Positions 14,868 through 23,071 of a stretch of 64,000 nt of DNA are shown here, piece by piece (the first letter of the stretch is position 1; each line of letters begins with the position of its first letter). The DNA is taken from the NCBI GenBank assembly GCA_029975275.1, contig JARKPN010000083.1, forward strand, positions 1 to 64,000. Reading direction: 5' to 3'. The notes beneath the pieces were generated by a model. The model searched no databases, was not told the DNA's origin, and saw nothing but the letters and a program-made list of their open reading frames with translations. This DNA comes from Geobacteraceae bacterium. GTDB lineage: Bacteria; Desulfobacterota; Desulfuromonadia; Geobacterales; Geobacteraceae. A program made the position numbers and the translations under genes.

Positions 14868-16262
14868 ATGAAATCGAGAGGCATTATCGCGCCCACGGGC
14901 GCAACAACAGCTGTGTCTGGAGCACGCACGAATTTCAGGAAGTTGTGTATTCTTGTCTTAACATCGGCACTACTCGTCGCGACGGCAGTACGGGCACATT
15001 CAGCCACCGGCACCCTGTCATGGGATGCGGTAACCGATCCGGGGACTGCAGGATACAAACTGCACTACGGAACCGTTTCGGGGACCTATACGAACTCGGT
15101 GGACACCGGAGTAATGACCAGCTATACCGTCACCAACCTGACCGAGGGAAGGACGTACTATTTCGCCGTAACCGCCTATAACACCAGCGGAAACGAAAGC
15201 GGGTATTCCAACGAGGTGTCCAAGTCGATTCCTTCGGGCTCCAACTATACCCTCGAAATTTCCAAGGTAGGCAGCGGCAGCGGAACCGTAAGCGGTTCAG
15301 GCATCAACTGCGGAAGCGTATGCAGCAATACTTTCGCACCGGGGACCGCAGTGACCTTGACCGCAAAGCCCGCCAGCGGTTCTACTTTCGCGGGGTGGTC
15401 AGGGGCATGCAGTGGAACCGGGACATGCACGGTGACCATGAATTCCTCCGCCAGCGTAACGGCGACCTTCAATTCCACTGCTCTGACCTACTCCATTACC
15501 GCGACGGCCAAAGGAGGCGGCACGATAACCGCCGTCAGCAATCCCAATGTAACCCAGGGGACCAGCGGTGACACCACTGTAAGCGTCGTAAAGGTAACCA
15601 AGGGAGCCAACCAGATCTTTACGATTGCCCCGAAAACCGGCAACTACACTGCCAGCGTCTCGGTCAACGGTACCCAGGTGGCCAAAAACGTGGGGAACTA
15701 CAGCTACACCTTCAGCAACGTGACCGGGGCCAACACCATTGACGCCACCTTTGCCAGCGCTGCCTATACCGTCACCGCGTCGGCCGGAACCGGCGGCACC
15801 ATATCGCCCGCATCGGCCCGGGTAAGCCATGGCGCCTCCCAGAGCTTCAAAATCACACCGAACAGCGGCTACAAGGTGGCTGACGTACAGGTGGACGGAG
15901 CATCGGTCGGGGCCGTGACCTCATACACCGTCAGCAACGTGACCGCCAACCGTACCATAAGGGCCACCTTTACCTCTGGCTCTACCGGCTCTACAACATC
16001 GAAAAGTTACACCATCACGGCATCTGCCGGAACCGGCGGCACCATATCGCCTGCGGGAGCCGTTAAGGTCAACGGAGGCTCCAGCAGGAGCTTCACCATC
16101 ACGCCGAGCAACACCGGTTACCGCATCCTGGACGTCAAGGTCGACGGCGTATCAAAAGGCGCGATAAGTTCTTACACCTTTTCCGGGGTCACGGCCAACC
16201 ACACTATCCAGGCGTCGTTTACGACAAACTATTCCACCGGCAATAAAGCAGCACGACGCTGA
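14868..16262 (+). CDS. Secreted FN3 and InlB-type repeat protein under riboswitch control
   Basis: The protein has 464 residues; the start is set by AAGGAGGT and by the riboswitch leader. A long signal peptide (about 1-45, KLCILVLTSALLVATAVRAHSA) precedes a fibronectin type III domain (about 47-135, LSWDAVTDPGTAGYKLHYGT...TYYFAVTAYNTSGNESGYSNEV). A divergent InlB-type repeat follows (GSGTVSGSGINCG...FAGWSGACSGTGTCTVTMNSSASVTATF), then three related beta repeats of about 75-90 residues, the last two beginning YTVTASAGTGGTISP and YTITASAGTGGTISP. It is an extracellular adhesin or scaffold-like protein with no enzymatic motif. Upstream lie four tandem GEMM riboswitches, so expression should follow cyclic dinucleotide signalling. 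Confidence 0.85.
   Translation: MKSRGIIAPTGATTAVSGARTNFRKLCILVLTSALLVATAVRAHSATGTLSWDAVTDPGTAGYKLHYGTVSGTYTNSVDTGVMTSYTVTNLTEGRTYYFAVTAYNTSGNESGYSNEVSKSIPSGSNYTLEISKVGSGSGTVSGSGINCGSVCSNTFAPGTAVTLTAKPASGSTFAGWSGACSGTGTCTVTMNSSASVTATFNSTALTYSITATAKGGGTITAVSNPNVTQGTSGDTTVSVVKVTKGANQIFTIAPKTGNYTASVSVNGTQVAKNVGNYSYTFSNVTGANTIDATFASAAYTVTASAGTGGTISPASARVSHGASQSFKITPNSGYKVADVQVDGASVGAVTSYTVSNVTANRTIRATFTSGSTGSTTSKSYTITASAGTGGTISPAGAVKVNGGSSRSFTITPSNTGYRILDVKVDGVSKGAISSYTFSGVTANHTIQASFTTNYSTGNKAARR
15783..16051 (+). repeat. Direct repeat inside the FN3/repeat gene
   Basis: The same 26-bp sequence occurs at 15783-15808 and 16026-16051, encoding AGTGGTISP at the head of successive beta repeats. The identity at DNA level points to recent internal duplication. 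Confidence 0.8.
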
Positions 16263-16421
16263 TGCAGGGTCGGTGCTCCCGCGCCTCAATTGGACAGTGC
16301 GGGCAGTGCCGATACGATATGTTTAATTGCCGCCGTAATAAAAAATAAAAAGAAAGTGTCATATGTCTGCCGTTGAGGAGACATCCTTGACCTTTCGTAC
16401 CCGAAGAGTGAGAATTAATGC

Positions 16422-16445
16422 CATGCGGTTGACAACGACCGCATG
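16422..16445 (+). promoter_or_regulatory. Inverted repeat in the leader of the beta-helix gene
   Basis: CATGCGGT (16422-16429) and ACCGCATG (16438-16445) form an 8-bp stem just before the AGAGGAGG ribosome site of the gene at 16466. It could be a protein or RNA control element; no T-run follows. Confidence 0.4.
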
Positions 16446-16465
16446 ACCCAAGAGGAGGCATAGGA

Positions 16466-18007
16466 ATGATTCACAAGAAAATGAGGCATCTATTTCTGAT
16501 TCTGCTGGCAGCCGCCCTTATGACGGGGTTAACGACGACTTCGATCTTCGCGGCTACCTATTACGTCGCCACGACCGGCTCCGATAGCAACCCGGGGACG
16601 TTGGCAGCCCCGTTCAAAACCATTCAGAAGGGGATTGACGTCCTCAAGGCTGGAGACACCTGCTACGTGCGGGGCGGCACGTATAACGAAGGGCTCGTGC
16701 TGAAACAGAGCGGCACCAGCTCGGCTCCGATAACCATTCGGAACTACAACGGAGAGACCGTGACCGTCAACTCCGGCAATGTCCAGGCTGTGCGGACCGG
16801 TGGAAGGAGGCACTATAACACCATCGACGGTCTCCGATTTATCTCGCGAAAGGTGACCTACTCTAACGGCAAGCAATATTCACTGGACTTCGAAGACGGC
16901 GTATGGGACGGATTTACCGACAAAAACGGCGGAAACAACGGGTTTATTCTGAGGAACTGCTACATCGAGGGTTCGGTCCATTTTTACGGGCACTACAACC
17001 TTATGGAAAACTGCGAGGTGAACGGCAGGTCCGAGTGGTCGGACGGCATCTTTGAATCGTTCGCCGCCAGCCACCACAACACATACCGGAAAAACAAGAT
17101 TTACGGTTTCACCAACCGCGGCATCTGGTCCATGCAGTATACCGACAGCGTCACCATCGAGAACAACGTCATCCACGATACCGGCAACATGGGCATTGAC
17201 TGCGACGGCGCCGGGCATCCGGTGTACAACTCCGTCGTCCGCGGCAATATCATCTACAATGTGGGGGGGCGGGGGATCGAGATGGAGAACGCCTTCAACA
17301 GCATAACCGAGAACAACGTGATCTATAATTCCGCCAAGTGGGGGATCAATTACATCAACTACGGTTATGGGCCCGACTTCAACTCGGACGATGAATATCG
17401 GGACGACAACACGAATGCTTTAATCAGGAACAATCTTATCTACAATACCGCCGAGGCCGGAATTATCCTGAACGCCAGCCCCGGCGTTAAGATCTACAAC
17501 AACACCATTTACAAAAATTACCCGACCAAGGGATACTTCGCCGGTATCGCCCTGTGCGCCTATGGCGGCTTTCCCTGCATAAACACCGATATCCAGAACA
17601 ATATCATCGCCGAGAGCGACGCTTATGCCGTCTGGGTGGAAGGTCCCTCGCTCCAGCTTAAGGGGCTGATTATGAAAAACAATCTCTACTATCACACAAC
17701 CAAGACCAAGACCCACTATTTCAAGGGTATAGGCAGCTATACGCTGGCTGAGTACAAAACAGCTTCAGGCATAGAACAGAATTCGCTGTTTGCGAACCCG
17801 AGGTTCACCGACGTTGCACGCTCCAACTTCCGTCTGACCGACGCAAGTCCGGCCAAGGACGCCGGCGCGGCGCTCCCGGCCGTTGTCACCGACCTGGAGG
17901 GTGTTGCCAGGCCGCAGGGAGGCAAGTACGATATCGGCGCATACGAGATTTCGGGCGGCGGCGGAATAACCCTCTCCGCGCCGAAGAACCTGCGGGTACT
18001 GGATTAG
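16466..18007 (+). CDS. Secreted right-handed parallel beta-helix protein
   Basis: The protein has 513 residues. The signal peptide spans about 1-29 (FLILLAAALMTGLTTTSIFAA). It is followed by a DUF1565-like head (YYVATTGSDSNPGTLAAPFKTIQKGIDVLKAGDTCYVRGGTYNE) and many parallel beta-helix coils (NNVIHDTGNMGIDCDG, GNIIYNVGGRGIEMENA, NNLIYNTAEAGIILNASPG, NNTIYKNY). The C-terminus has the choice-of-anchor-type GGKYDIGAYEISGGGG and then APKNLRVLD, which looks like the first strand of an FN3 domain cut short. Such folds bind or cleave acidic polysaccharides (pectate lyase, alginate epimerase). It may act on the exopolysaccharide made by the adjacent cluster (inference). It lies 203 bp after the riboswitch-controlled gene. 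Confidence 0.85.
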   Translation: MIHKKMRHLFLILLAAALMTGLTTTSIFAATYYVATTGSDSNPGTLAAPFKTIQKGIDVLKAGDTCYVRGGTYNEGLVLKQSGTSSAPITIRNYNGETVTVNSGNVQAVRTGGRRHYNTIDGLRFISRKVTYSNGKQYSLDFEDGVWDGFTDKNGGNNGFILRNCYIEGSVHFYGHYNLMENCEVNGRSEWSDGIFESFAASHHNTYRKNKIYGFTNRGIWSMQYTDSVTIENNVIHDTGNMGIDCDGAGHPVYNSVVRGNIIYNVGGRGIEMENAFNSITENNVIYNSAKWGINYINYGYGPDFNSDDEYRDDNTNALIRNNLIYNTAEAGIILNASPGVKIYNNTIYKNYPTKGYFAGIALCAYGGFPCINTDIQNNIIAESDAYAVWVEGPSLQLKGLIMKNNLYYHTTKTKTHYFKGIGSYTLAEYKTASGIEQNSLFANPRFTDVARSNFRLTDASPAKDAGAALPAVVTDLEGVARPQGGKYDIGAYEISGGGGITLSAPKNLRVLD

Positions 18008-18015
18008 TTCCAGCA

Positions 18016-18044
18016 ACCTGCCGGGTCTTGAAAACCAGGCAGGT
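18016..18044. repeat. Palindromic repeat, imperfect copy
   Basis: ACCTGCCGGGTCTTG and AAAACCAGGCAGGT form an imperfect inverted repeat. It resembles the perfect 38-bp palindrome at 59647-59684 (shared ACCTGCCGGGT-TTG core), so the two may belong to one dispersed repeat family. Confidence 0.5.
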
Positions 18045-18068
18045 CCCGGTCCCGAGTTTCGTTGACAA

Positions 18069-18106
18069 GAAAGCCTCCTTTTCCGCGGCGGAAAAGGAGG
18101 CTTTTC
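18069..18106. terminator. Bidirectional intrinsic terminator
   Basis: AAAGCCTCCTTTTCCGC and its complement GCGGAAAAGGAGGCTTT form a stem of about 17 bp with a minimal loop. T-rich flanks on both sides suit the convergent gene ends at 18007 and 18127. Confidence 0.85.
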
Positions 18107-18126
18107 TGTTTGTCAAGCGGACAGCC

Positions 18127-19257
18127 TTACGGCAGGCGCGCCGCCAGGGTCCGGTAGAGTCTGCCGTAGGACTCCATCATCCGCTCAAGAGAGTACTCGC
18201 GGACCACGTACTCCCTCCCCGCCCGGGCCAGCTCCGACATCCGGACCGGATCCCCCAGAAGAGCCGTCACTCCCCGTGCGATTGCCTCCGCCGAGCCGGG
18301 AGGTATCAGCAGGCCGGTTTTGCCGTCCTCGACCAGTTCTCTTGCGCCTCCGACGTCGGTGATGACGACCGGCTTGCCGGCTGCCATGGCCTCGAGAATG
18401 CTTAAGGACAGCCCTTCGTTCACGGAAGACATGATATAGACATCCATTGCCGCCAGGAGCCGCGGGATGTCCTTGCGGAATCCGGTCCAGATCACGGAGT
18501 CTCTAATGCCCAGGTCCCTGGCCAGTTCCTCCAATGCGTTCCTCAACGTTCCGTCGCCCGCAATCATCAGGCGGGATCGCGGGAATGCTTCGTGAACTTT
18601 GGAGAACCCCCGCAGGAGGAGGTCATATCGTTTCACTTTTTCAAGTCTGCCCGTGGTGCCGATGAGAACCTGGCCGGGAGTCAGGCCGAGTTCCGCACGG
18701 CAGGCGTCGCGTTGTTCCGGCATATGGCAGTGCGTGTTGTCCACCGCATTCCGTATCAGCGAGATCCGTCCGGTGCGTATCCCGGGACATGCCGTGATGC
18801 CCCGCATTACCTTGCCGCTTACCGCTACCAGGTGGTCGGGCGCATAGAGGAGCAGTCTGTCCGCAAGGGAGTAGAGCAGCCCCCAGCGCCGATCCCCGGG
18901 GGAGTTGAGTATGTGCTTGGTCGCCACATGCCGCTGCCGATGTCTGCCTCCCAGCGCCATGCGGAGCGTCAGCAGGCTGCGGGGTGTATGTGAATGGACA
19001 ATGTCGATCCGGTTTTCCTCCACATACTCCCTGACGCGACGCCGGGTCTCCGTGAAATCTGCGCCGGCATTGCCGAACACGGCGACGCCGGCTCCGTGAC
19101 GGTCGAATGTGTCCTGCTGGTCGCCCACGCCGTCCAATCCCCCCACATGCCAGGTAAAGTCGCCTGAACCCAGATGGATTACCAGGTCGCGGACAATTCT
19201 GGTGATGCTGGAGTCGCCGAAATTGTTGAGGAGGTGCAGGATGGCAATTTGCTTCAT
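18127..19257 (-). CDS. Glycosyltransferase, GT4-like (GT-B fold)
   Basis: The protein has 376 residues with an AAGGAAA site. The N-terminal Rossmann half includes LLNNFGDSSITRIVRDL and RIDIVHSHTPRSLL. The C-terminal donor half has GTTGRLEKVKRYDLLLRGF, IAGDGTLRNALEELA, VYIMSSVNEGLSLSILEAMAAGKPVVITDVGGARELV. The E-x7-E motif (EGLSLSILE) is typical of GT4 enzymes. It should transfer a sugar to a lipid-linked repeat unit in the cytoplasm. It is the last gene of the exopolysaccharide cluster, before the bidirectional terminator. Donor and acceptor cannot be read from the sequence. Confidence 0.9.
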   Translation of the reverse strand: MKQIAILHLLNNFGDSSITRIVRDLVIHLGSGDFTWHVGGLDGVGDQQDTFDRHGAGVAVFGNAGADFTETRRRVREYVEENRIDIVHSHTPRSLLTLRMALGGRHRQRHVATKHILNSPGDRRWGLLYSLADRLLLYAPDHLVAVSGKVMRGITACPGIRTGRISLIRNAVDNTHCHMPEQRDACRAELGLTPGQVLIGTTGRLEKVKRYDLLLRGFSKVHEAFPRSRLMIAGDGTLRNALEELARDLGIRDSVIWTGFRKDIPRLLAAMDVYIMSSVNEGLSLSILEAMAAGKPVVITDVGGARELVEDGKTGLLIPPGSAEAIARGVTALLGDPVRMSELARAGREYVVREYSLERMMESYGRLYRTLAARLP

Positions 19258-19288
19258 GGGCGTTTCCTTTTTTTGCGGTGTCCCGGGT

Positions 19289-20572
19289 TTACCGGGATCC
19301 GGCAGCGGGGTTCCCCTCGTCCGGTTCCCATCCTGGACAGCGCGATCTCAGGAATGTATCGAGAGGCTTGATGAAATTCGGATAGTCGAACTGCTCCAGT
19401 GCGACCTGACGGCCGTTCAGTCCCACCTGATCGGCCAGCGCCGGATCGCTCAACACCCTTTCCATGGCCATGGAAATGCTGCCGCTGTCCCCCGCCCGGG
19501 TCAGAAAAGCGTTGTCTCCATCCTTCAGATAAAGGAGCGTGTCACCCACCCCGTTGGCGATCACCGGCCTCCCTGAGGCGAGGTATTCGCCCAGTTTTGT
19601 CGGAAAGCCATAGTTGGCGAACGTTGTGTCGGCCCGGCAGCAGATCAGCGCAACCGCATGCTGGTAGGCCCACGCGAGCTGATCGACGGTGAGAAAGCCC
19701 GTGAAAAGAAGCCTGCGGTCAATGCCGAGTTGCCTTGCCAGGTCAAGGATGCATGCTTTTCTGTCCGGATCCGGCCCTCCGGTCAGGGCGAGATGCAGCC
19801 GGTCATGGTTTTTTGCTACCACGGCAAATGCCTGGAGAACAACCTCCATGCCCTCCTTGCCGTCCAATGCGCCGGAGTTGAGGAAATACCTCGTCCCCGA
19901 CAGGGTGGAAACCGGCGACCGGGAGGGCTGCGTGAACCGATCACAGTCCACGAGGATCGGAAGGTGCATGATGGCCGCATCGTTCAGACCGCCCTGCCTC
20001 AGGTATTCCGCTATTTTCGTCGAAATTGCCAGCACTCCGTTGCTCATGCCGGGCAGCAACCGGTCGGACAGGCGTGCCGCCATCCGCTTGACCGTCTCTT
20101 TGAGGCCGCGTCTTCTCCTGTCGGACGAGAAGATCTCGCACAGTTCGAACAGGACGGGAATCCCGTAGAGCCTGGACAGCAGCAGGCAGGGGAGGCTTCT
20201 GAAGATGTCGGGGGTATAGAACAGTGCAACGTCCGCGGCGCCGGCTTTTCTTTTGCTTCTGAGGTAGAACGCTGATTGCACGATACCCCTCAGTGTATCC
20301 GTCATGGCATCGAAAAAGCGAGCAGGCCTGACCGTGCTGCCGCTCAGGTAGGTGTACTCCACGGAGTTGTGGATACCTTGGGCGGACCGGTTTTCAGGTA
20401 TCGGCATCTTGGCGTTCGCATTATAGACGGCAAGCGATACCTGGTGACCGGCACCGGTCAGAATCCGTGCGAGCAATTTTATCCTTGATGTCGTTGCCGG
20501 CCCCTCGGGAAAATCTACGCACGCGAATATGATGATATGTAATTTTTTGTCTCTTATTATTTCCATTGTCAT
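19289..20572 (-). CDS. Glycosyltransferase, GT-B fold
   Basis: The protein has 427 residues. The ATG at 20572 (MTMEIIRDKK) is preceded by GGAG; a second ATG six bases on is equally possible. The N-terminal domain starts LHIIIFACVDFPEGPATTSRIKLLARILTGAGHQVSLAVY. The donor domain has YFLNSGALDGKEGMEVVLQAFA, LALTGGPDPDRKACIL, LLFTGFLTVDQLAWAYQHAVALICCRADTTFANYGFPTKLGEYLASGRPVIANGVGDT. It lacks the usual EGLPxxxLE form and has the FPTKLGEYLASGRPV variant seen in GT4-related enzymes. It is a cytoplasmic sugar transferase for the repeat unit; its substrates are unknown. Confidence 0.88.
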   Translation of the reverse strand: MTMEIIRDKKLHIIIFACVDFPEGPATTSRIKLLARILTGAGHQVSLAVYNANAKMPIPENRSAQGIHNSVEYTYLSGSTVRPARFFDAMTDTLRGIVQSAFYLRSKRKAGAADVALFYTPDIFRSLPCLLLSRLYGIPVLFELCEIFSSDRRRRGLKETVKRMAARLSDRLLPGMSNGVLAISTKIAEYLRQGGLNDAAIMHLPILVDCDRFTQPSRSPVSTLSGTRYFLNSGALDGKEGMEVVLQAFAVVAKNHDRLHLALTGGPDPDRKACILDLARQLGIDRRLLFTGFLTVDQLAWAYQHAVALICCRADTTFANYGFPTKLGEYLASGRPVIANGVGDTLLYLKDGDNAFLTRAGDSGSISMAMERVLSDPALADQVGLNGRQVALEQFDYPNFIKPLDTFLRSRCPGWEPDEGNPAAGSR

Positions 20573-20604
20573 GGGACCAGCTCCGGCCTCGACGGCCCGA
20601 CGCA

Positions 20605-21813
20605 TCACACGGCCCGAAGGTTCAGGTCGTGCAGTATTTTCCGGATGATCCGCACACCCGCTTCACACGACAGCTCCTCGTAGTACGTGTCAAAGGCCTT
20701 GGCGGCCATATCTCTCCTCACTGTTCCGTCGTTCACCAGTTTCAGGATCTTTTCTGCCAGTGCATCTGCCGTGTCGGCGATGAAGATGCTTTCTCCGTCA
20801 ACAAAAGGCAGTCCTTCAGCCCCGATGGACGTGCTCACCACCGGGGTCCCGCAGACCGCGCTTTCGATAATCTTCGTCCTGACGCCGCTCCCTATGGAGA
20901 GTGCGACGAGTTGGGCCACGGCTCCCTTGACAAACGGAACGACCGAGTCGACCCTGCCGGTCAAGACAACCCGTCCGTTCCCGGCAAGGCTCCGCATGAG
21001 TCGACGGTGCTCCGGAGATTTGGCGTCCGGGAGCTCCCCCACAACGTACAGTCTCAGCCGGGCGTCTCTGTCGAACAGGATGGGGCAGATCTCTTCGACG
21101 GCGAACATAACCGCAGAGAAGTTCTGGTATGCGCGCAGCGAACCGACCATGCAGACGTACGGATGGTCGGTCGCAAGCGGGGGAACGGGTATCGGGCCCC
21201 GGCAGTCGAACAGGAATGGGAGCAGACGCAACCTTGCCGGATCGATGAACCTTGCATGGTAGGTCATATCCTGCCTGCTGATGCAGAGCACGCGATCCGC
21301 CATTCTGAAATACAGCCGTTCGTGAAAGAGGTAGAGAAAAACGAACGGGGCCATCTTCAGGCGGTACGAGAGGTTGCCGTTTGACCTCCAGATGCCGAAA
21401 TCGAGTTTGAACTGGCTGTTGTGCGAACCATACACCACCGGGACGCCGTATTTCTTCATAAGAGGGATGAGGTGCCCGACGTATCCGAACTCGAGCCAGA
21501 CGAGATCGGGCTTTTCCCTCTCCATGATCCGCGACAGCGCGTCCCTGACCTCCCGCGACAGCGCGAACAGACCGATCAGGTGGACGATGTAGCGCAAGGG
21601 GCCTGAGGATGGGGTCCTGGAGGCGATCAGATGGTTGGAGACATTCAACCCGCACGCTTCCATGTCCCTGATGTTGCGTTCCCGCTCATCCACGATGAAT
21701 GCGCACGAGACGTCGCATACCCTGCTCATGCAGGACAGCAGATTATTGATCTTGATGGTTATCCCGGAGTCGGGCCGGTAGGGGATATGTTGCGTAATGA
21801 ACAGTATCTTCAA
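20605..21813 (-). CDS. Glycosyltransferase, GT-B fold (TTG start)
   Basis: The protein has 402 residues and starts with TTG at 21813 inside a TTGA overlap with the preceding gene; GGAG lies 9 nt upstream. The N-terminus MKILFITQHIPYRPDSGITIKINNLL is typical. YVCMVGSLRAYQNFSAVMFAVEEICP, LYVVGELPDAKSPEHRRL, VVLTGRVDSVVPFVKGAVAQLVALSIGSGVRTKIIESAVCGTPVVSTSIGAEGL match the GT4-like group with the sxGxGxRxKxxEaxaxGxPVV block. It is translationally coupled to the gene before it. Its role is assembly of the polysaccharide repeat unit; donor and acceptor are unknown. Confidence 0.88.
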   Translation of the reverse strand: MKILFITQHIPYRPDSGITIKINNLLSCMSRVCDVSCAFIVDERERNIRDMEACGLNVSNHLIASRTPSSGPLRYIVHLIGLFALSREVRDALSRIMEREKPDLVWLEFGYVGHLIPLMKKYGVPVVYGSHNSQFKLDFGIWRSNGNLSYRLKMAPFVFLYLFHERLYFRMADRVLCISRQDMTYHARFIDPARLRLLPFLFDCRGPIPVPPLATDHPYVCMVGSLRAYQNFSAVMFAVEEICPILFDRDARLRLYVVGELPDAKSPEHRRLMRSLAGNGRVVLTGRVDSVVPFVKGAVAQLVALSIGSGVRTKIIESAVCGTPVVSTSIGAEGLPFVDGESIFIADTADALAEKILKLVNDGTVRRDMAAKAFDTYYEELSCEAGVRIIRKILHDLNLRAV

Positions 21814-23054
21814 CGCGTCATTCTCCGGTCATCGGCCGATCGCGGCGCCATGGCGGCCGGAAGATTGAGCAGATAGTCCTCGGTCCGCCCGTCCACTGCT
21901 TCGCGGGTGAATTTTTCCCTGACCGTGCGGATACCGGCGGCACGTATGGACGAATACAACACTCCGTCCGTGAGCAGCCTCTTGACGGCGCCGGCAAGTT
22001 CAACCGGATCGTCCGGCGCCACGAGCAACCCGTTGCTTTCATGCTCGATCATGTCGGAGACCCCTCCCACCCGGCTCGCCACCACCGGTACCCCCTTCGC
22101 CATTGCTTCGAGTATCGTCATGCCCAACGGCTCCTCCCAGATGGAGGGAAAGAGAAACACGTCATGGCCGGCATACTCGTCCATCAATTCCCGGTGGGGG
22201 ATCTGACCCCTCATGTGCACACAATCCTGCAGCTGTAGCGAATGTATCAGGCGGTCCAGTTCTTTCAGATAGTCTTCCCTGCCGTTACCTGTGATGCTGA
22301 GGACAATGTGCGTGCCAGGGAGCGAATCGAGCAGAAAGCGTACCGCCTTGACCGCGACGTGCACTCCCTTGTCTTCAACGATTCTGCTCGCGATGAGGAG
22401 CTTGAATTCCCCGCCTCCCTTTGCCGCGCGGACGGTTTCTTCAACTACCAGTTCGTCCGGGATGCCGCTCGGGATAACGGTGATATTGCCGTCGCTGAAT
22501 TTACCCTCAAGATACGACCGTTTCAAGGCGTTGCTTATCATTATCATGTTGCTGAAATCGAGCCTCTCGAATCCGTACCCGCCGAACAGGGCCTTTCTGT
22601 ACAACCTTTTCAGGGGATTTTTTTCCAGCACGAAATCGATTTTGTGCTGCAGCAGCCAGTAGTCGCCGAGTTCATAAACCGCGGGAATCCCTCCATCGCA
22701 AACCGCAAGGGCCGGAAATATCGATACGTTGGACAGCTGCCAGATATACGCAAGATCCGGCTTCACGGTTTCAGCGATGTTTTTTGCGATCCTGTAGTTC
22801 ATCCTCCCCAGGATGGCGTTCTTCAGCTGGGCCGCCCTTTTCGCAAGGCCTCCAGAGAAGCCGTCGGCCGGGAGAGGATGCAGGTACCTGAAGACATTTC
22901 CCTCCCTGACCTGTTCGTCTACGCCATACGTACTGGTCAGGACGGTGATCCGGTGTCCCCTTTGCTCCAGCCCCCTTGCCTTGGCCTCGCAGTTTATTTC
23001 ATAGCCTCCATGGTAGTGGGGCGGGTAAAGTCCCGACAGGATCAGTATGTTCAT
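21810..23054 (-). CDS. Glycosyltransferase, GT4-like
   Basis: The protein has 414 residues. The start MNILILSGLYPPHYHGGYEINCEAKARGL at 23054 has GGAGGTGGT before it; the frame is open 20 codons further but overlaps the flippase gene. The donor half contains LLIASRIVEDKGVHVAVKAVRFL, LSITGNGREDYLKELDRL, VFLFPSIWEEPLGMTILEAMAKGVPVVASRVGGVSDMIEHESNGLLVAPDDP. The E-x7-E motif (EEPLGMTILE) is clear. It is one of four adjacent glycosyltransferases at the distal end of the cluster. Confidence 0.92.
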   Translation of the reverse strand: MNILILSGLYPPHYHGGYEINCEAKARGLEQRGHRITVLTSTYGVDEQVREGNVFRYLHPLPADGFSGGLAKRAAQLKNAILGRMNYRIAKNIAETVKPDLAYIWQLSNVSIFPALAVCDGGIPAVYELGDYWLLQHKIDFVLEKNPLKRLYRKALFGGYGFERLDFSNMIMISNALKRSYLEGKFSDGNITVIPSGIPDELVVEETVRAAKGGGEFKLLIASRIVEDKGVHVAVKAVRFLLDSLPGTHIVLSITGNGREDYLKELDRLIHSLQLQDCVHMRGQIPHRELMDEYAGHDVFLFPSIWEEPLGMTILEAMAKGVPVVASRVGGVSDMIEHESNGLLVAPDDPVELAGAVKRLLTDGVLYSSIRAAGIRTVREKFTREAVDGRTEDYLLNLPAAMAPRSADDRRMTR

Positions 23055-23071
23055 ACCACCTCCGAACCGTA

